This document shows positions 12,971 to 25,289 of a DNA stretch of 64,000 nucleotides, piece after piece (within the stretch, counting starts at the first letter, position 1; each line of letters begins with the position of its first letter). The stretch covers positions 83,042 through 147,041 of the forward strand of contig CDMY01000258.1 in NCBI GenBank assembly GCA_001179505.1, in the 5' to 3' direction. Made by a program: the position numbers and the translations under genes. The notes beneath the pieces were generated by a model. It made no database searches. It was given only the letters and a program-made list of their open reading frames with translations, and was not told the origin of the DNA. This DNA comes from Vitrella brassicaformis. Taxonomy: Eukaryota > Sar > Vitrellaceae.

Positions 12971-15900
12971 TGCATGAGACCACATACGAGGGTGGGGAGG
13001 GAGACGGGGAGGGGGAGGAGGATGGCGAGCGCGTCAGCCCCTCCCGCTCGAGCACTCTCTGCCCGGGCTGAGTGACGGGCGGGCTGGCGGTTTTGCATAC
13101 CTACTATGCAATGCAATGCAATCAGTAAGTATATCCATCCTCCCATCTATCTTTCCATCCATCCATTGATGCATCGACCACACACATCGGATCCATCCAA
13201 TCCAGGAAGGGATGAGGCATACCATACCTGGTGGGCTAATGAGTGTGTGCGTGAGTGAGGCCATGAAGGTGTGCGTCATTGGAATGGATCGGTGGGGAGG
13301 TGCCTGTCTGCCTGTCTGCCTGAGTTCCGGCGCAGCTGCTGATATTGCTGATGAATGGTGACTGCCATGATGACTGACTGGATGCTCAATCGGTAGGTGC
13401 CTGCCTGCCTGCCTGCCTCCCGGCGGCTGGCCCCTTTTCCCGTTTTGTTTTTTCGTTTTGGTTCATTTGCCTCGTTTGACGGACGGATGACATCCAGCTA
13501 CTTGGCTAACAGCGCGGGACAGGAGGGATCGCTGGATACATGGATGGAGGGATGGACTGATGGATGGATGGATGCGATGCATGGGTGGCTTGCAGAGAGA
13601 CGTAGCTGGGCACGTGCAGGCGAGAGCCATGCACTTTTTTCCCTGCTTAAGACAAGACGAAAGAGGAGAGAGAGAAGAGCGCGGTGAGTGCCGTCTGTCT
13701 CTGTCTGTCTGTCGGTCTGTCTTGTGTGGTGTGTGCGCTCGTGTGGGGGCCCTTCTCTCCTCTCGGACGAGCTCGCGCACCTCGATGATGCATCTCGCAG
13801 ATGGGGATGCATTGTCCAGGTGCGCTTGGTGCGCCTGTGGGAAGGAGGCACCACACTGTTGTGCTGAGACTGTCCGATTGAGTGCCTACCTACTGGTATG
13901 TCTGTGTGTATACGTGTTGCATCTCAATCTGTCTGTATTTGTGTGGCTGACTGACTGACTGTCTCGTGTCTCGGTTGGTGCCTGCTCGTTGTTCGTCTGT
14001 CGTTTATCTTGGTCCCATTATATATTCCTTGGTGTGTGGATGACTGCGCATGGCCGACACACACACATACACACATACTAACTGACATACCTCTCTGGGA
14101 GTACACACGGGCGGGGCGGGGCGCCGCTTTATGCATTGGATCCATGGATGGATGGATGGGTAGATGGATGGATGGATGACGGACGGCGGCTGTGTCTGTG
14201 TGTATATAGAGTCTGAGTGCGTGCAGTGCAGATGGGCACCAGCGAACCGACAAACGAACGATGGGCCAGCTGGCTTTTTCTGCGTGCGGCGGTGGGCCAA
14301 TCTGCCCGCCATCGGCACAACACGTGTGTGTATGTGGGTGTGGGTGTACAGGACTCTCGATAGATAGACAGACGACAGGATTTTTTCTAACTTATCCTCG
14401 TCTGTCTATGGTTGATTTGTTGCACCCACCCTTGCACCGCACCCTCCCTGCAGCTGCTGCTGTGTTCCTTTCCTTTCTTTCGTTTCCTTTCTCACCACAT
14501 CCATCCATCCATCCATTCATTGTTCCACTCCCCCGCTCAAGTCAGTCACTCGTTTGGCAATTTTGTTTTGTCGCATTCTTGTGTGTTTGCCTCACCCCCA
14601 CGCACCCCCATGGCCAATAGATAGATCACTGGGAGGGAGGGAGGGAGGGTTGGGGCATTCCATCCATCTGTGTGTGTGGTGTAACTTTCTAACAGCTGCC
14701 GTGACGTTAATGCTGCCTGACTGTCTGTCTGTCTGCCTGGGCAACGGCGTTGAGCCAGCCAACCGACAGTGTGGTGTGCTGTCTGCCGACATACATAGCC
14801 AGAAGCGAATTTGTGGACAGGGCAGAACGCTCCACACCCACACTCACACCCACACTCACTCTCATAGCACACACAAGCGCACACACGTGTTCCCGAAGGG
14901 AAGAGACACAGGCGAGAGGAGAGAGGGATGGGGAGAGAGATTGCCTGCGGTGGGTGATTTGTGGTGAGAGTGATGGGGTGGTTTTGATGCCTGCCTGCCG
15001 CCCATGTCATGTGTGACACACTGACTGAGCCCATTGCCGGCTTGGTTTTGCCCTTTTGATAAGCTAAGCTCGTGGATAAATACGAGAGCTGACTGGCCCC
15101 TTCGCCAGTGCATCTGGCGCTGGATTATCGTTGTGATTATGGCTGTGCGGGAATTCGCATACTGCTGCTGCTGCGAGTATTATAGCTGGGTATTGTCTGT
15201 GTGATGTCCACCCCTCCTCTCATTCCTTGTGTGTGCGTGCGGTGCCCGTCCCACCCCCACCCTGAACCCCCCACCACCCCCTCTCACCTCAGCTCACCTC
15301 AGCTCAGCTCAGCTCACCCAATGGCAGTTTTTCAACCACCAGCAGCATCAACCACATGCTGCTGGACTGCCTGCCTGTCTACCTTCCTGTCTGTCTGCCT
15401 TGTTGGCGTGTTGGGAGAGAGAGAGGGGGGGGGGGTTGAAGAAGGTGATGGGGCATTTTTCACCTCGCTATGGATGGTTGGAGGGAGGGGTCGATCCTGA
15501 GCGGCGGCATGTGTGTCTGCCTGATGCTCGAGTATTACACACACACGTGATGTCTGTCTGGTGTTGAGAGCGTATGACGTACGTGTCGATTGACCAGCAA
15601 GTGAGAGAGAGAGGGGCGGAAGAGAGGGAGAGAGGGAGGGCCTGCATACCCACACAGGTGCACACAGGAGGGGAGGGGGACGGACTCATGAGGTTTGTTG
15701 CCTGTTTGTGCGTGTGGTGCATCCATCCAATGCGTGTCGATGGAATTGGCTCGGTGCCGGGCATGTGTGCGTGCATCATGGCATGCATGACACACGTGCA
15801 AGCGGCCGAGAGCTCTCTACCTCGTTAATAGATAGCCACACCACCTGCCACACACACATGTCTCTCTCTCTCTGTCTCTCTCTGACGGTCTGTAATTCAT

Positions 15901-16236
15901 TCATTCCATGTGTGGAGGGGGAGCTACATGAGTATGTGTCTGTGTCCAATATTGAACACAGCCGTATCGGATCGCTTTACACTTTTGCATGTTTTTGTTT
16001 GAATCAAGGTCGGAAGGTTCAGCGACGATGAAACCTACAAGTTTACAACCTGGCCGCAAAACGCTTTGTTGGCCGCGAACCCTTGGAGCTGTTTTGCTGT
16101 TTTTCTCCATCCCCCGCCGCATATCGTCACTTCCCACGGGCTGTTTGCTCACCGGTCCCGTCGCGAGTGTCATGGCTGATAAAGAGAAAGACACCCGGCT
16201 GTGAGCGCAACATCAGAGGAGGAAGGCTCTGCATCC
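12971..16236. other. long gene-poor stretch
   Basis: More than 3 kb contains no supported gene. Simple repeats dominate: TGGA near 14142-14175, CCAT near 14500-14520, AGCTC near 15290-15315, and CTGT and TG tracts. Frames on both strands are repeat translations. Two adjacent small hairpins lie at about 15069-15119 (see findings). A long 3' UTR or undetected ncRNA is possible. Confidence 0.45.
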
Positions 16237-18845
16237 ATGGATACCCACGGTAGGCCGGCAGGAGAGGGATGCGTGGATGGATGGACGTATCTGTGGCTTA
16301 AATGGGGTGGGGGGAACGGATGCATGGCATGAGATGAATTACATATTGCATTGTGGGTGCAGATGTGGCCAAGGCGGCTGGCGGGTTGAAAGATCTACAT
16401 GGCCACTTCAAGAGGAGTTTGTCGCTCAAACACGGTGGTAAAGAGACCAGGAAGCTGCGCGCACCTGCCATTTGCCGCGGGCTGCGTGTTCCCCCGTGGT
16501 GCAGGTGGAGGTGAGGCTGTCGAGAGTGCTCCGATGACCGAGGCCAAGGACGGTAGGCATACATACCGCAATGACGCCGTTTACACTGTTTTAAAACACA
16601 GGTACCCGGCGCATTCTCATGGCCCAGAAGGAACTCGCGCCCAAGGATTCCGAGTAAGTGCGAAGGAAGAGACACCACAACCACAGTAACTATACACAGA
16701 CACACGCCAACGTGATGTGTGCGTGGCTTCTTCAGCAAGGCATTCCGTGCGTCTCTGCGGGTGTTCGAAAGCAGCACAGGGGACGAGGTACGCGAGCAGC
16801 TGCCTCGTGTGCCCTGCACTGCAACATCTGTGTGTTGTGTTGTGTTGTGTTGTTTCCACAGGGGCTATTTGTGACCGATCCATGCTCGTTTCTGGCGTTC
16901 TACTATGAAGGCAGTCCGGAGGACACAACACTACACCACACCACACTGCCGCCATCGATTGTCACTGCTTCTTTCAGCCAACGCGGTCCGCCACATGGCC
17001 TCGTCTGACATCAGCAAAATCGTCCGCCGCAGTGCAAAGTGAGTGCGGGTCGTGTCGTGTGTCACCATGCATGTCAGTCAGCTGCAGGCCACCCATCTCT
17101 CGCGTGTGTGTATTGTATGTGTGTGTGTGTGTCAGAGAGATGGTCGTTAACTTCCACACAGGGCCCCCTGTGATCATCAACTTCAAGAGCGAGGCAAGTG
17201 CACTGCACACCTTCCTGCCTCCCCACTGCGGATCTCATCCCGCCGACCGATCTGTGTGCGCATGGCGTCAGGATGTCGATGAGGTGTGCCGGTGGGTGCA
17301 GAAGCGCGTGTCGGACAAAAGCACGGTGCAGCACTGGTTCCCTGTCGTCGATGACCCGTCCTACCAGCTCTCTACTGGTGGGCAGACCGCATGTACCACA
17401 TGGAGAAGACCGAGACAGACGTTCTTGTGTTGGATTGCTCTCTCAGGTTCGCGTGAGATGTCTGTGTCTAGCTCTGCAGAGGCCAGCGGTACATACGCGC
17501 ACACGGTGGCATGAAAGCAGAGGAAACAGACGGATGCTTTGCTTTGTTGCGTTGTGCTATACAGGCACTTCTGGCCGCCTGTACGTTCGTTGCCGACCTA
17601 CTGCACGAGAGCCAAGTGTGATGCACGCACCTTGTTGTTCTTTCTCTCGTGCCGTTCAGGGCGTATCCGTGTGCGATCCGCCCCAAACAACACGTGACGT
17701 ACCATGTTAGCCAGCTGAAGACATCCTTGAGCACTCGGCACGAATGGATGTCTGCTCACATCACATCAGGCCACTGTTCGTGCCGATGACACGGGCCTCG
17801 CGTGCACGGGTGAGGGGACCGGCAGCATGTCCACATCCCCTGCGTCTCTTTCCTGCACAGGTACAACTACAGACGACCACTCAATGTTTCTGCCGTACGC
17901 GAAGGTCGCCCAGTCTCAAAGAAGAATCTGTGAGCCGCTCGCTACGCTCCGCACACAGTCACAGAGACACACGCCTCCCTCCACGTGCGTGCCGTGCTGC
18001 ATTCAGGTCGCTGGTGCGTATGGAAATCGACGGCACCTTCAAAACATTCAACTTCTTCGAATCGGTGACAAACCACCGTATCCAACACGACATGTGACAC
18101 CAAACCAACACGCATGCCTGGGGTGTGCCCTTGTGTGCACTCAGCAACACATCGAGAGCATTCTGAGTGATGTCATGGCCAAGGTGGGCTCGTCCATCCA
18201 TCCATCATAGCAACACGAAAATGTAGATGACTGATAGATCGATGCCGCCCTCTGTGTGTGTCTGCAGCACGCTGCTTCGCACATCTACTTCGATTTGGGT
18301 GGCGGTAACCGATTGACAGACAAACAGAGAGACAGCCGACCCCAACAAGAGCCTTTTGCCCTCATTCTCTGTGTCTCCAGAACAGCCGGAGGCGCTCAGA
18401 CTCTCTGCCGTGTCCAAGTTCCAACTCGCCGAGGCCAACGTCAAGAGCACCCCAAAGGCAAACGACACTGCCGGTACGTAGGAGGATCTAGCGTAGGATC
18501 AGAGCTCTCATATGTAGCTTCCGCTGTTTCCCCGTTCTGAAGGTTCTGTCGATCATTCTGCTGGTGCTGCTGCTGGTGCTTCTTCCTCCCCGCCCCTGCC
18601 TCCCGCCCCCGCCCCCGCCCCCGCCCGTCGCTGATTCTGATGCGGACCTGTTGAAGATGGGCTTCCACGCCGTGCAGGCCGACCCATCGATGGCCCTCGG
18701 CTATGAGCGGCAAGTCAAGCAGACGCAGATCCGCCTCGCGACACTCAAGGAGGAAGAGGGGGAGGGGGTGGGGGAGGGCGAGGATGAGGGGCTCCCGTCG
18801 CTGATGGACATACTCAAGAAGAATAAGAAGGCAGGGGAGGAATGA
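16237..18845 (+). CDS. 17-exon gene, function unknown
   Basis: The model is join(16237..16249, 16363..16437, 16505..16552, 16602..16653, 16736..16787, 16862..16913, 16978..17038, 17136..17193, 17272..17446, 17565..17615, 17660..17779, 17861..17929, 18007..18064, 18145..18183, 18268..18304, 18381..18473, 18543..18845). Most exons are 37-120 nt and chain in phase. They give coherent peptides such as RRILMAQKELAPKDS, MVVNFHTGPPVIINF and LVRMEIDGTFKTFNFFES. Two places need a frame correction. One is a CT repeat near 17368-17373, where the best reading drops one CT. The other is a (C)nG repeat near 18600-18630 in the last exon. Both look like repeat-length errors or real lesions. The intron 17194..17271 has a GC donor in the context GAG|GCAAGT. 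The tail is acidic and ends in a Lys-rich segment (ILKKNKKAGEE). I recognise no domain. Confidence 0.55.
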
Positions 18846-19429
18846 ACTCGTCCGAGCGTGAGGATGAGAGAACAAGAGGGGGACTGAGCAGCCACGCATG
18901 ACACACACACACACACACACACAACCAACCAAGGGGGTGGATGTAGTGAGTGTCGTGACTCGTGAGGTTTTCCTTCTCTATGCTCTGTCGGCCTGCATAG
19001 CGCCATGTGCCCATGTTGTGCATGTATGGCGTGAGTCGTAGAAAGGTGTTCTCTCCCTCCCTGACTGACCGACTCGATATCTGCATTGATCTCTCATGAG
19101 TCGACTCTCGAACCACGGTGTCTCAACATCAACCAATCGGTGGGTGCATCTTCGCAGAGACTGATCATGATGGATGCACACAGAAAGATCGATCACCGTT
19201 GTGAGTGCGTGCGTGAGAAGGCTCACAGACCATTCAGACCACTCAGCCGCCTCCATGTCAAGGCGGCCAGCTGCCCGCGTGGAGTGCATTTTCTAATTTG
19301 GCTGCATCGCTGCGGCAAGGGGCCGTCCTCGCTTCATGCCGCAGGGACGGCCATGAAGTTAAGCCTCCACGCATGCCGTTAAGCTCTGCCGATGAGTTCA
19401 AGGCGCTCCCGATGGACTGAACATTGCAA
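18846..19429. other. gene-free stretch
   Basis: There is a CA run at 18901-18922 and otherwise no supported coding or RNA feature. It is 3' flank of the 17-exon gene and upstream region of the exon-amplified gene. Confidence 0.5.
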
Positions 19430-22400
19430 ATGACCAGCAACCTATCTGCAATCACCAGAGCACAGCGTATTGCGCCACACCAGGCCCTCCAAAGCCTTGG
19501 AAGGAGGCGGCCGTGGACGATCGTCGACGAGCTTGCAGATGTGCGAGCTTCAGTGATGAGTGAGATGATAAAGATGAAGATGACGACGATGCGAGCGACG
19601 ATGCATCGTGAGCAGCAGCCCTTTCCACGGCCGCATTCGCCGGAGCCGCCAAGGAAACCACGGCGCCGGAGATGGCGCAACTTCAACGTGGACAGCGGCG
19701 ATGAAGGCGATTGCGGCGTCGTGGAAAGGAGCTGCCCATTTCGCTGCAGCAGAGCAGGCAGTCGGCCGGTGCACGTGGGATTCCCGTGTGCACCTGTCGG
19801 CTGCTGCTTCAGCGGCGCGTGTCGGCGCCATGTTCCCAAGGACCGCTCCGGACACCCCGAGCCCCCTTCTCACCCCCCTCACCCCTCTCACCCCCCACAG
19901 CCACCACCACGGCCACACCCTGCCATGGCGTTCCCCCCACCCCCACCCCTTCCGTATTTCTTGCCGCCCTGCTTCATGCCACAGGGCATGTATCTGCCGC
20001 CGCATCACCTGATGATGCTGCCGCCGCCGGTGCCAATAGCAGCAGCAGCCAGCTCAAGGGCCGCGGGTGCGCATCCGATGCCCACGTCAGCCGAGGAGGT
20101 GATGCGGGCGCACGAGAGCCACATGAGCATTGGGAGGGAGGTCGGGCCGCCCAAGGCGTCGAGTGGTGTGGGGCCACGGCCGCCGACGATCGTCTTACCG
20201 AGGAGCCGCGGGAAGAGGACACCCCCCGCATCCGCCACGGGTGGCACGCAGATCGCCGACGACAAGAACAATCAGCATGGCAAGCAATGGGAAGCGATCA
20301 AAAAGCAGTCCACTCCACTCATCTCTCGTGTGTCATGGTTTGCCATCAGGTTCGTTCGCTGCAGCAGCAGCAGCAGCAGCTGCGTCTAGCGGTGGTCCAG
20401 CCCCATCCCTCCCCCTCCCCCACCCCTCTCACCTTTATCCCATTCCCACCAGTGGCGCCACTTCAGCGCATGTGTGTGCCATGCTGAGCCAGCCCTCGCA
20501 CCTCACCGTCCTGTCATCCGCCGACAGACACACACCTGCCCCGCGAGGCAGCACCAACGGGGCAGCTCAGCTGATGGAGAGCCGCGTTGGGAACGCAGAG
20601 AGTCGTGGCGGACATGCGGGGGGGTCCTCAGCCTCCGCTAACGTTGCCATGCAGCAGCACGACTCCCCTGCGCGGCGCCGGGGAGTAGCCGGAGGGCATG
20701 ATCCCGTTGTTGTTGTCGAAGGCGGTGTCCACATGGGCCGTTTCGGGACTCCAGTGCCCTCATCGCAGCTGCATAACCATCATGACGTAAGGAGGGAGGG
20801 AGGGGGGAGGCATTAGTGGATGGGCTCATGCACACGCCCATCGGTGTTGCTTTCTTCCCTCCCTCAGGTAGACGCGCCGATGTCTCTCTTAGCGCCCTCA
20901 AGGATTCCCGTGTTGCCGCCCTCAAAAGATCCGGTTGAGGTGGGCGTCGTCCCCGGCAACGACGCCAACTGCACAACGTCACCCGCACACCCCGAGCCCC
21001 CTTCTCACCCCCCACAGCCGCCACAGCCACACCCAGCCATGGCGTTCTCCCCACCACAACATCATCCCTTCTTCTTCCCGCCCTTATTCATGCCGCCACA
21101 GGGCATGTATCTGCCGCCGCATCACCTGATGATGCAACCGCCGCCGGTGCCAATGGCAGCAGCAGCCAGCTCGATGGGCGCGGGTGGGCATCCGATGCCC
21201 ACGTCAGCCGAGGAGGTGATGCGGGCGCACGAGAGCCACATGAGCATTGGGAGGGAGGTCGGGCCGCCCAAGGCGTCAGGTGGTGTGGGGCCACGGCCGC
21301 CCACCATCGTCTCACCGAGGAGCCGCGGGAAGAGGACACCGCCCGCATCCGCCACGGGTGGCACGCAGATCGCCGACGACAAGAACAATCAGCGTGGTAA
21401 GCAATGGGAAGCGATCGAAAAGCAGTCCACTCCACTCATCTCTCGTGTGTCATAGTGTGCCCTCAGGTTCGTTCTCTGCAGCTGCGTCTAGCGGTGGTCC
21501 AGCCCCATCCCTCCCCCTCCCCCACCCCTCTCACCTTTATCCCATTCCCACCAGTGGCGCCACTTCAGCGCATGTGTGTGCCATGCTGAGCCAGCCCTCG
21601 CACCTCCCCGTCCTGTCATCCGCCGACAGACACACACCTGACCCGCGAGGCAGCACCAACGGGGCAGCTCAGCTGATGGAGAGCCGCGTTGGGAACGCAG
21701 AGAGTCGTGGCGGACATGCGGGGGGGTCCTCAGCCTCCGCTAACGTTGCCATGCAGCANNNNNNNNNNNNNNNNNNNNNNNNNNNNNNNNNNNNNNNNNN
21801 NNNNNNNNNNNNNNNNNNNNNNNNNNNNNNNNNNNNNNNNNNNNNNNNNNNNNNNNNNNNNNNNNNNNNNNNNNNNNNNNNNNNNNNNNNNNNNNNNNNN
21901 NNNNNNNNNNNNNNNNNNNNNNNNNNNNNNNNNNNNNNNNNNNNNNNNNNNNNNNNNNNNNNNNNNNNNNNNNNNNNNNNNNNNNNNNNNNNNNNNNNNN
22001 NNNNNNNNNNNNNNNNNNNNNNNNNNNNNNNNNNNNNNNNNNNNNNNNNNNNNNNNNNCCGCTAACGTTGCCATGCAGCAGCACGACTCCCCTGCGCGGC
22101 GCCGGGGAGTAGCCGGAGGGCATGACCCCGTTGTTGTTGTCGAAGGCGGTGTCCACATGGGCCGTTTGGGGACTCCAGTGCCCTCATCGCAGCTGCATAA
22201 CCATCATGACGTACGGAGGGAGGGAGGGGGGAGGCATTAGTGGATGGGCTCATGCACACGCGCATCGGTGTTGCTTCTTCCCTCCCTCAGGTAGACGCGC
22301 GGATGTCTCTCTCAGCGGCCTCAAGGATTCCCGTGTTGCCGCCCTCAAAAGATCCGGTTGAGGTGGGCGTCGTCCCCGGCAACGACGCCAACTGCACAAC

Positions 22401-25273
22401 GTCACCCGCACACCCCTCTCACCCCTCTCACTCCCCACGGCCACACCCAGCCATGGCGTTCCCCCCACCCCCACCCCATCCATACTTCGTCCCGCCCTTC
22501 GTCATGCCACAGGGCATGTATCTGCCGCCGCATCACCTGATGATGCAACCGCCGCCGGTGCCAATAGCAGCAGCAGCCAGCTCGATGGGCGCGGGTGGGC
22601 ATCCGATGCCCACGTCAGCCGAGGAGGTGATGCGGGCGCACGAGGGCCACATGAGCATTGGGAGGGAGGTCGGGCCGCCCAAGGCGTCAAGTGGTTTGGG
22701 CCCACGGTTGCCGACGATCGTCTCACCGAGGAGCCGCGGGAAGAGGACACCGCCCCCATCGGCCACGGGTGGCACGCAGATCGCCGACGACAAGAACAAT
22801 CAGCATGGTAAGCAATGGGAAGCGATCGAAAAGCAGTCAACTCCACTCATCTCTCGTGTGTCATGGTTTGCCCTCAGGTTCGTTCGCTGCAGCAGCAGCT
22901 GCTGCGTCTAGCGGTGGTCCAGCCCCACCACTCCCCCTCCCCCACCCCTCTCACCTTCATCCCATTCCCACCAGTGGCTCCCCAATGGTCAGCCCGGCCC
23001 TCCCCCACCTGCTGCACCCACAGCAGCCCGCCACGTCAACCTGCCAAGACACCACCACAGCCATGGCCATGGCCCTGCTGCATCACCGATGGGCACAGCA
23101 GAACAACGCCTTCCTGCGTGATAAGTTCGCTCACCCCGAAGAGATCCTCCGCTTCTCCGCCGACCAGAACGCCTTCGTTCTGACCCTCGACGGCCTCCCG
23201 GCGGCCGACGGCCAGCTGTCCTTCACCACGGCTCCGGAGGGTGACGGCGCCGTGACGGAGGGCAGCCTGACTGCCGCCCTCAACAAGGCCCTCATGTTAG
23301 CAGAGGAGCACCTGCGTCAGGGGGAGGATGACAAGGGGGTCAGCAGGCGGCCTGCCGAGGAGGGCGAAACAAGACGAAACGGCAGCGAAGCCGATGAGAC
23401 CCAGCAGCACAGCAGGAGGAGGAGCAGCCCGTTGCGCCGCCCGCCCCGATTGCTGATGCACCGGCACCACCGACCCTGGAGATGCCCCCAGACCCGGCCG
23501 GTGCTACCACGACTCAACGAAGGTGCGTGTGAACACCAACCCAGTCACGTGTTGTCTCATATGTGTGTGTGCGTCATGCAATGTAGGTCTCAAGACGCCG
23601 CTGAGGAGGTCCCTGTCAGCCTCGTCACTGAGTCCGCCCCCGCCGCTGCATCAGCCACCGACGCTGAGGCCGCCCCCGCGCCGCTCATTGCCGAACAGCA
23701 CGTGCCACAGAGCCAGCCCTCTCCGTCTGCCGTGCGGACCTACAACAAGAAGCGCATCGACATCAGCGAGCACCACCTGACCGGGGAGTACTTCTTTAAC
23801 TCCCGAACAATGTCGCTCAGGGCAACCCTCGCTGGCGAAGAGTGCATCGTCAAGGTGCGGACCCCCAACAGCCTGCTGCAGGTCATGGGCGCCGACATGA
23901 GCGACAAGCTCGGCAGAAGGTACGCCAACGTCGTCTCCTTCAGGGGGGTGGAGGACGAGGCACAGCTGCTGCATAGGCTGGAGGGACAGCTGGAGGCGCC
24001 AAAGCTGCTGTCGAGGGGCTTCGTCAGTGCGGCCGCTCCGTTCAAGGTCCGCCTGAAGCTGCCCGACTTGACGAGCTACACGTCGATGGCCGAGGGAGAG
24101 GAAACGTTTGAGTTTCGGCTGACCGGCCCCTTCTATGCCGTTGAGCTCCTCAGTAAGCACAACACAAAAAGGGGGGTGTGGCTGGGTCGAAATGAGGTGC
24201 TAATGCTTTGTCTGACGGTGCAGAGTTTGGTGGTTGTGACGCCCCGAACATGACGCAGCTCACCCTCCTTCGAGCGGCCATCAATCTCGCCAACAAGCAG
24301 CAGCTGGACCCCGCAGCCGCTCTCGGAGCCTTCCAGCGCTCCTACGGCAAGCCCATACCAACCGCACTCTTCGACGCCGTCGCCGCCACAGCCCCTGAAG
24401 CGCTGCACCGATGCCTCCTGCGCGCCCTTGAGGTCATGCATGGCTTTTCGAAGCCAAAGAAGGCCCACGAGATGCCCGAGGCCGCCTCCGAGGATGACGG
24501 CTTCCCGCCCACCAAACCTTACTCGCCCCTACTCGGCCAGCTGCCGATGCAGACCAACGACGAGGAGACCATCCCTGCCACCCATCTGCCGGCAGTGTGG
24601 ACGAGGGATGGCGGAGAGGTGCTGCTCATCCACGGAGGATCACGGCGGCAACCTGATGGCGACGACTGGCGGCAAACACGGCATCGATGTCGTCCACATC
24701 GATCACGAGTTCGTGAGGGAGATGCGGCGCAATCAGGCGGTCGACGCGGCCAATCCCGGCCTGTTCATGGCCATCCCTCCCACCTTCGTGCCGTTGTCCT
24801 GCACGCTGAAGGAAGCCGCCCGCGAGGACATCGCTCCCGACAGCCCCTACACCGACGTCTACGGCACGGCAATGACGGTGGCCATGTGCGCCCTCGCCGG
24901 CCATCCCTCATGGTGCGAGAGCTTCAAGGGATGGTCCCATCCATGGCATGCGGCCGAGCCCACCACCCTCCACAGCCGCATCACAGCCGTGCGGGAGCAG
25001 CAGAAGGCTGAGGCGCGAGGCACCGATGCGGCGGCCATGTCGCGGGTCCGCACCCAGGGGCTCCAGGAGCTGGAGAGGGTGCATCAGCACCTCATACGCG
25101 ACATCGAGGCCACTGCGGCGCAGGAGAGCACCAGAGGAGGGAGGCTGGACCTCGACATCGCCCTTGCCTGCCTGCGTTTCATTCCGCCCCTTGGCGAGCG
25201 ACCAGGTGACATCAGCCTCCAGCCCCTTATCGAGGAAGTGAACCATCTGATCGCATCGGCTTACGGCCACTGA
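19430..25273 (+). CDS. exon-amplified Pro/His-rich protein with C-terminal kinase-like (PKL) domain
   Basis: The model is join(19430..20279, 20350..20786, 20868..21396, 21467..21758, [N gap], 22059..22210, 22291..22807, 22878..23338, 23413..23522, 23587..24152, 24224..25273). Two exon types alternate. Type A encodes a Pro/His segment (MYLPPHHLMM, PTSAEEVMRAHE, DDKNNQHG). Type B encodes an Ala-run/Ser-Pro segment ending QLHNHHD. Three A copies and at least two further B copies precede a last B exon that continues into a conserved unit (RDKFAHPEEILRFSADQNAF). The C-terminal part has ECIVKV, then LEVMHGF, then HGxDHGGNLM and HIDHEFV. This resembles the catalytic and metal-binding loops of PKL phosphotransferases. 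One extra base near 24637 breaks the frame inside that loop. The upstream start follows an in-frame TGA. The donor of intron 23339..23412 (GTCAGC) is weak. The substrate is unknown. Confidence 0.6.
20350..22210 (+). repeat. tandem exon-pair repeat, unit about 1.1 kb
   Basis: Exon B at 20350 and its copy at 21467 are 1117 bp apart. The A exons at 20868 and 22291 and the introns between them are nearly identical too, so the duplicated unit includes introns. Differences are few, for example in the length of the Ala/GCA run, which shortens from copy 1 to copy 2. Confidence 0.85.
21759..22058. other. assembly gap of 300 N
   Basis: There are exactly 300 undetermined bases inside the tandem repeat. 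The 21 or so bases before the gap (ending ATGCAGCA) reappear right after it. The N-run is therefore a placeholder in an unresolved repeat, and its length carries no information. Confidence 0.97.
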
Positions 25274-25289
25274 TGGGCGGGGGATGGCT

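Noticed and set aside
15041-15075. Resemblance of a GCCCTTTTGATAAGCTAAG stretch to the 5' end of U2 snRNA
   Set aside because: The match is short and the branch-site recognition sequence does not follow.
18477-18660. Alternative reading of the last exon of the 17-exon gene as a transmembrane segment (VLSIILLVLLLVLL)
   Set aside because: It would need an intron of about 30 nt; the Ala/Pro-rich linker after a 69-nt intron fits better.
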